Source: Tomocerus qinae | Lineage: Eukaryota > Arthropoda > Collembola > Entomobryomorpha > Tomoceridae | Direction: 5' to 3' | DNA: 64,000 bases | Assembly: GCA_020055645.1 (NCBI GenBank) | Contig: CM034546.1 | Location: 37,200,001 to 37,264,000, forward strand | In this document: positions 58,609 through 64,000 of the stretch, one piece after another | Numbering within the stretch: the stretch's first letter is position 1 | Layout: the number at the start of each line of letters is the position of its first letter | Translations under genes and position numbers: made by a program | The notes under the pieces: generated by a model | What the model was told of the DNA's origin: nothing | Seen by the model: the letters and a program-made list of their open reading frames with translations, nothing else | The model's database searches: none

Positions 58609-60558
58609 TTATAACCCCCTCCACTCCATTATTGCAAGTAAACCAGCGACTGAAACTCCAACAAACAATAATATAAATGCAGCCGTGACATGTTTTAATG
58701 TTAATTGTACGGGATGCGTTTGACCTTGATTAAATTGTGATGTATTTCGTAGAAATTTCTTAGGGATTCGATTATGAAGATTTTTCATTTGTGAGTAAGT
58801 GATGAAATCAAGTTCCCTGGATACAAGCCATTTCACAAGATGTGCCTCGTACATTTGTCTGAATAATCTAAGAGTAGACTTTTGTGTAGGACCTTCTTTA
58901 ACCATTACTGGATTTTCTGAAGATATTTTCTCCGAAGATGTTGTAATACTGTCTTTGGAATTGATTCTAGATATAATTTTGGTCATTATCGCTGTATAAA
59001 TTGTAACATCCACATAGGCGTTACTTTCCCGCATGATTTTTCTGTATGCATTCCAATGATGGATGTCAATTTTGCCGCTGCACATTTTTTTTATGAATTT
59101 TCTTGTAAATATTCATGGATTTTAATACTTTACTTTCACCAGCAGCTTTAATGAAATTTTTGACATGTAATTCTGCCCATGACACCAAATTGCTTTTGTT
59201 ACTACCTTGACCCCAAGTGAAAATTGGAATGTTGTACTCAAGAAGTTGAGAAAATGTTTTATTTGCTTTTCAGGCTGTGGAATCATGAGAAAGCTAATTA
59301 TTGTGCCCCGATAAGTTTCAGAGATTAAAATACAATAGAAAAGCCACGTTGCAAAAATGATACGAAACCAAAAATGATTTTTCCCGGGGAGATGGTTACC
59401 TTCCAAAGCCTGATCTAGTAGAGGTCGCACAATTGTTCCAAAATATGAACCAAAAGAAGTATTTTCTTCAATTTCTCCTCCTAATGAAGCTGAAATATTA
59501 AAAACTATTTTCAAAGTCAAAGTTGAGCAAAAAATTGAAAATTCAGTGATAAAAAAACGTAAGTTTTCCAATCGGGCCGATTAACGCGGTCCAACTTATT
59601 CTGGCTTCACCGTTGGTAATGAAATTCACTTCTGTTGACATTCCTATGTAGAATGGTACAAAATTTTTAATTAACTTCATGGCAAGATAGGGACTAACTT
59701 CCACAAGTATATTAGTATTTACAGTGCAAGGTTGGCAGAATTTTATTGTGATATTATATTTGTCAGATAAGTATTTCAACATAAATATTATTGGAACTGC
59801 CCTTTTTCTCTCTGAAACTAATTTCGCAGCAGAAATAATAATATTTTTAAAAAACGTTTGATCGGCTGGGATATTCACCATTCCTGTTTGGATCTCCATG
59901 CCATTGAAATTCCTTTTTCTAATTTTGAACCTTTCGTTGAATTGTTCCTTCGCATTAGAAAGTAAATCAAAATTCATCCAGTATGATTTTCCATTTGCCA
60001 AACAGTACAGACAAATCTTATAAATTTTATTTAGCACAATAAAATGTCTCCGGAGATGGTATTTGCACATCAATTGCTTTTCCTGAAGAAATCCCCCCAA
60101 AAAGCCTTTTCAAATTGTTTTCCGATCAGAATTATTGAACTTTCTTCGTTGAAAATACCTCTAGAACTATTTGTTATTCTTTTGTAATTGTCTACACTGG
60201 TGTTAAACATACAAATTTTTAACACCTGCTGACCGTATTTGATTGTGGGGAAGCTAGGAAAAACTTTCATATATTTTTCCAAGTTTTTATCTGAACTATT
60301 GTGGTTGTTATTTTTTGGCAGTACGAATTTTGACACCACGCCGAAAGATAAATGAGAACTCGCAAGAAAACTGTCAAATTCTTCAGAAAATCCTGGTGAT
60401 TCTGTTATTACTACCAGAGTTTCTGGACTGGAACTTATTATTTTTAAATGAAGTAGGAGTTTTGCAGCTAATTCGAAATGTTTAGCAGCTCCACTTCCTT
60501 CAGCAATGCATTGATTTAAAAGACAAACGTAAAAAACCGTTAGGATAGGTTTAATCAT
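58609..60558 (-). pseudogene. Divergent ionotropic receptor, broken (paralogue of 55068-57071)
   Basis: Starts with ATG at 60558 and signal peptide MIKPILTVFYVCLLNQC. Same domain order as its intact neighbour: N-terminal part, helix 1 (GPIGKLTFF), pore and helix (HFWFRIIFATWLFYCILISE then TYRGTIISFLMIPQP), second lobe, and final helix (AAFILLFVGVSVAGLLAI). Frame changes at the C run near 60090, near 60045, at the poly-T near 59555 (FFITEF), near 59265 (after PQPEKQIK) and near 59090. About five breaks, so non-functional. The 3' end is kept as a relic in the left block (5535-5925). Confidence 0.87.
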
Positions 60559-61390
60559 TCTACAATTAAATTTTGGACGATGTATAGAGCTAACATGTGT
60601 TAAACGAATTGACAACGAGTAAAAAATAAACTGCGTGATCATAAATAAAGTATGTGGTCTAAATAATTGACCTATTGAGACCTACACACATTATTTTTGT
60701 CCGTAGTTTTAACGCGTACAATAAAACAGAAATAAATTAGCTGTTATTATTATTGTAACAATGCCAACCGAGATCTAAATCTAACCCAAAAACATAGTTA
60801 CGTTGCAATTTCAATTCAAACGCCTGAATGAATAACGAATATAAGCAATTTATATTTGAAATACATCAACATGTAATTAAAATATACATAAACTCTTTTG
60901 AAAAGAGAATTTGTTCGAAACTTTTAAATATTCTATCAAATACTTAAAACTTTGTTACTAAGCAGAAAGGTTTATGTTTACCAAGGTTACTTTTTTAAAG
61001 TTTTTCTTGAGAAAGGACAACAATTTTATAAGAGTTATTAGTAGGATAATACGTAAGAAACTTAAACACAATAAAAAAGTTTTTTACAATTTACAACACA
61101 AAATATTAAAAAGGTTGTAAACATGTGCCAGATATAATAATGTATTATTATGTCACCCAACTCTCCTCATTGAATAAAATTTTTATAAATATTTCCCACG
61201 GTAATTATTTTCTATTGTTTTGAAACATTATTCGCCAGTCTAATAACGGATTCTGAATGGTCTTGAGGAATATCAGTAAACATATTTTTGGAATTTAAAG
61301 CCGGCAATAACCAATTATTGTATTGTAAGAAATTACACATTAAAATTTGTTTTTGAGTGGACTGAAATAACAAAAGTATTGTGTAAGGTA
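60559..61390. other. Intergenic
   Basis: Upstream of the broken IR. No gene recognised. Confidence 0.5.
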
Positions 61391-61520
61391 CAGTGTACCA
61401 AATTTACCAATTTTTAGCCTTTTTTACCATCACAGTGGTAGAAATGCAATTAATGGTAAAAATGCATTTAATGGTAAAAATGCATTTAATGGTAAAAGTG
61501 GTAAATTTTAGCGATTTGGA
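61391..61520. mobile_element. Truncated copy of the hAT-type MITE at 34598
   Basis: CAGTGTACCAAATTTACCAA and the following AATGGTAAAAATGCATTTAA units match the left end of 34598-35199. The right end is missing. Confidence 0.75.
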
Positions 61521-61639
61521 CATTAGCATTAGGATTTTTAGCAGCTTGGACATTAGCGTAGAAAAGTGGTCCCACTTTTCAGTTTTTTAATTTTATTTTG
61601 CCTTAAATATAAACAAAATTTTAAGGAAATTTTCTACCT

Positions 61640-61761
61640 AACGAGAGAAATGCATTCTTGACAAATTCAAAAATCCTTGAGGTTATAAGGCATGTCTGCT
61701 CGAAGCTAGGATAGAAAAAAGACCCAAAATCCATGGATGGATCACTGCGGGCACTCTAGGG
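61640..61761. mobile_element. Partial piggyBac-type MITE, relative of 39334-40062
   Basis: GAGGTTATAAGGCATGTCTG matches the complement of about 39400-39425, and the end is CTCTAGGG followed by TTAA (61762-61765). The other end is lost. Confidence 0.65.
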
Positions 61762-61765
61762 TTAA

Positions 61766-63679
61766 GTTAAAAACGCTTGTGTCCAATTGCATTATTATTA
61801 GGCCTAAGTTCTAAATTCAATTAGCTATTTTAACAAAAGTAAATCGAACCCGTCAGTAAATACATTTACTTTAATTCATTCACATCAAATAACATATGGT
61901 TTTGTTCCCTTTTAAATACCAAAGCCACAACATCCCTCCCAGACTTTAATCACCTGACTCAGTGCCGATAGCGGCACGGAGATATCCCTCCCATTCTAGC
62001 CTGACAGAGACATTATAGCTCTAGCAGTCTTCTAACTCTTCAAGACTACCCACATGTACATACATGACCATAACATCTGCTTGATACAAAGTTTCCTATA
62101 AAGTCGTCCCTTTACATAAACAAAAGAAACCCATAACATAATTAAACACAGTCATAGTCATACCCTGAACATTGGATATATGTGAACTGTATGTATGGCA
62201 AGATATTATACTTAATTTCCTAGACAATAAACGTAATAACTTAACAGAACCAAAGGCATATATTATTAAATAAAATTAATCAAAATTTAAATGGAAGGAA
62301 GAAAGCACCTTTCGCGGCAGAATATCTACAGCTCCTTGCGCGGCCGACTTTCTTGTGGACACGCCGCAGGCGGACAGTCTGTAGTCTGGGTCATTCATAT
62401 CCTGTAGAAAAATTGTAGTGTTTAAATAGGTTATACTTTTATTATGCCTATCAGCTCATTTCAATGATGTGGAAATGCGTAAAAGGGAAACGAGGCAGCA
62501 GATGTTTTACAAGGATACGTAATGGGGCTGTTTTTCAAAAGCAAATAATTCTTTTTCATTTCCAATTAGACTGTTAAGCCTAATATTTCTCAATACATGT
62601 TGATCATAATAATATAAAATTTTATTGTTAAAAGAAAGGATATTTTTATAAGTGGGTTGTAATGTATGAGTTACGACAGTCATACCGACCGAACAGAACG
62701 AACTCAAAAATTATTAAAGGAAATGAACCAAAATTTAAAAGAAAAGAAAAAACCAGCACAATATCTACAGCTCCTTGCGCGGTCGACTTTCATATTGTGA
62801 TGATATAATAGTTTGTATTAAGTGACGCTTGGAAAATTTAACATTCATAATATGAGAGATGAAATGTAGGTAAGAATTAAAATTTGGAGTAAATTGGTCA
62901 AAGTATAAATGCGGGTCTAGGATGACAAAGCATTGCTAGTTACTGATTGAAACGATTTGTTAACGCTATCTTTTTGTTTGAAAGACAATTGGAAATAGAT
63001 GAATTGGGCAATGTATGTTAAACTGTTAACTTATAGTTTATAGGGCACAAACGTGATCACGATCTCAACTATTGCTAATGTTGCCCAATATTATTTAAGT
63101 AAAAACTTTTTAGCATTCATTCGGCTCAGATAAAACAATGATTAGTACGAGAATAGGATAAGCTTTAATACTTTAAATCAGGCTTTATTTTATTTCATAT
63201 CTGTTAACGAAAGGTTTTTGACCTTTGACGTGATCGTTAGTACTAAGAACTTAATAATAGCTTAATGTAATTAATATTTTCAGATGGAAAAGGTATTTTA
63301 TATAAGTTATCGTTAAGCACGCAAACCACAAGTGAACAACCATTAGTTGATTAGCTGGACTAACGTTTGCCTAATATTTATAATTACTGATTACCATTTA
63401 TTAAAGATTGTACCATTCAAGTTTTGGTGGGTTAAATGTAGAGTGTAAGACAAGTTTTCATCTGCAGTTTTAATATTTATTTAACGAAGTGTATTGTGAA
63501 ATTGCAACAATTTTTTCATGGTAGTGGAATATTCTCATTGGAAACTGCAATAATAACAAGAAAGTGCAGTAAGGTATATCTGCTAAAATACGAATATCTA
63601 TTGCGAATATAACTTTCAATGAATACATTTTAACTGTCAATTACATTACAAGTTAAACGATCAAAGAAATAGACAATGT
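61766..63679. other. Intergenic, outer part of the right IR block
   Basis: No gene. Holds the stretch shared with about 6436-6515 (62074-62135) and a direct repeat of about 80 bp (62272-62352 and 62702-62792) containing ATATCTACAGCTCCTTGCGC. Confidence 0.5.
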
Positions 63680-64000
63680 TCAACAATTAACAAAAAGTCG
63701 CAATGGCCGAAAGTCCATGGCATAATATACAGACACATGTCTACTTGCCACAAAGGTGCAATCAGCTTTATTTATTGTGAGAAATTGTGCAGTAATTATA
63801 AATCTCTTATTGGATTGATGGATTTTTTCTAACAATAATTACATATCTTCTCGGTTGCAAAAACATTTAACTCTCATCTCAGACCTAAAATTTCCATATA
63901 CGATTTTTCCATATCTAATACAACGGCCACTGATTGTAATCTGAAGAACAGTTTAAAAGTCCAAGAAAGAAGTTTTCAAGCCTAGGTTTTTGAGTTGCCT
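63680..64000. repeat. Right copy of IR-array flanking repeat
   Basis: Collinear with 1-330. On the left this sequence precedes the + strand IR at 938, so a further receptor of that type may follow just outside the window. Confidence 0.85.

Noticed and set aside
1-64000. Search for LTR, retroviral, Polinton or other virus-like elements
   Set aside because: No long terminal repeats with primer-binding sites and no gag, protease, integrase, capsid, envelope or polymerase-B motif was seen; the only reverse transcriptase belongs to a LINE.
1-64000. CRISPR arrays, operons or bacterial regulatory sites
   Set aside because: The window is clearly eukaryotic (introns, LINE, MITEs, receptors); the 34-bp array has no unique spacers.

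Overview
The window is AT-rich, intron-poor eukaryotic DNA that looks like an arthropod and most probably a springtail (Collembola). It carries divergent chemosensory ionotropic receptors (IRs), a 7-transmembrane gustatory-receptor-type gene with a short intron and the C-terminal GPFGF pattern I associate with springtail receptors, a secreted multi-defensin gene and a CARD/NB-ARC/LRR immune-type gene. The species assignment is inference from gene content. No retrovirus, LTR element, Polinton or other virus-like element was recognised.

Layout. 1-6.5 kb: an IR gene on + (938-2775, one frame change), abutting a truncated IR on - (2624-3704), then the 3' remnant of another IR (5535-5925). This block is a decayed duplicate of the block at 55-62 kb, which holds an intact 667-codon IR (55068-57071) and a broken one (58609-60558). 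The opening 330 bp recur at the far right (63680-64000), so the window spans about one period of an IR array. 6.6-7.0 kb: a 34-bp satellite. 8-13.6 kb: a tandem duplication of about 2.85 kb carrying a dead and an intact gustatory receptor. 15.0-23.7 kb: a large inverted-repeat element whose left arm is split by about 6.2 kb containing a complete DDE transposase gene, a 101-bp piece of 28S rRNA and several MITEs; a degraded mariner-like element sits in its core. 25.4-27.0 kb and 36.7-38.9 kb: two more broken IR genes. 31.0-32.6 kb: a 5'-truncated LINE. 32.9-33.9 kb: a secreted protein of five CS-alpha-beta (defensin-type) domains joined by Gly/Asn/Ser-rich linkers. 39-43 kb: piggyBac- and hAT-type non-autonomous elements with visible target duplications. 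44.1-49.5 kb: an NLR/Apaf-1-like gene, CARD (split by an intron), NB-ARC, TPR-like and LRR-like repeats. 49.7-54 kb: a four-copy diverged repeat and a foldback element with about 715-bp arms.

Functionally the window is a chemoreceptor array (IRs and GRs) interrupted by two putative immune genes and dense DNA-transposon debris. The CARD-NB-ARC-LRR gene and the five-domain defensin are the strongest candidates for something new. Several otherwise clean genes carry one single-base frame change, some at A runs, which could be recent decay or base-calling error.
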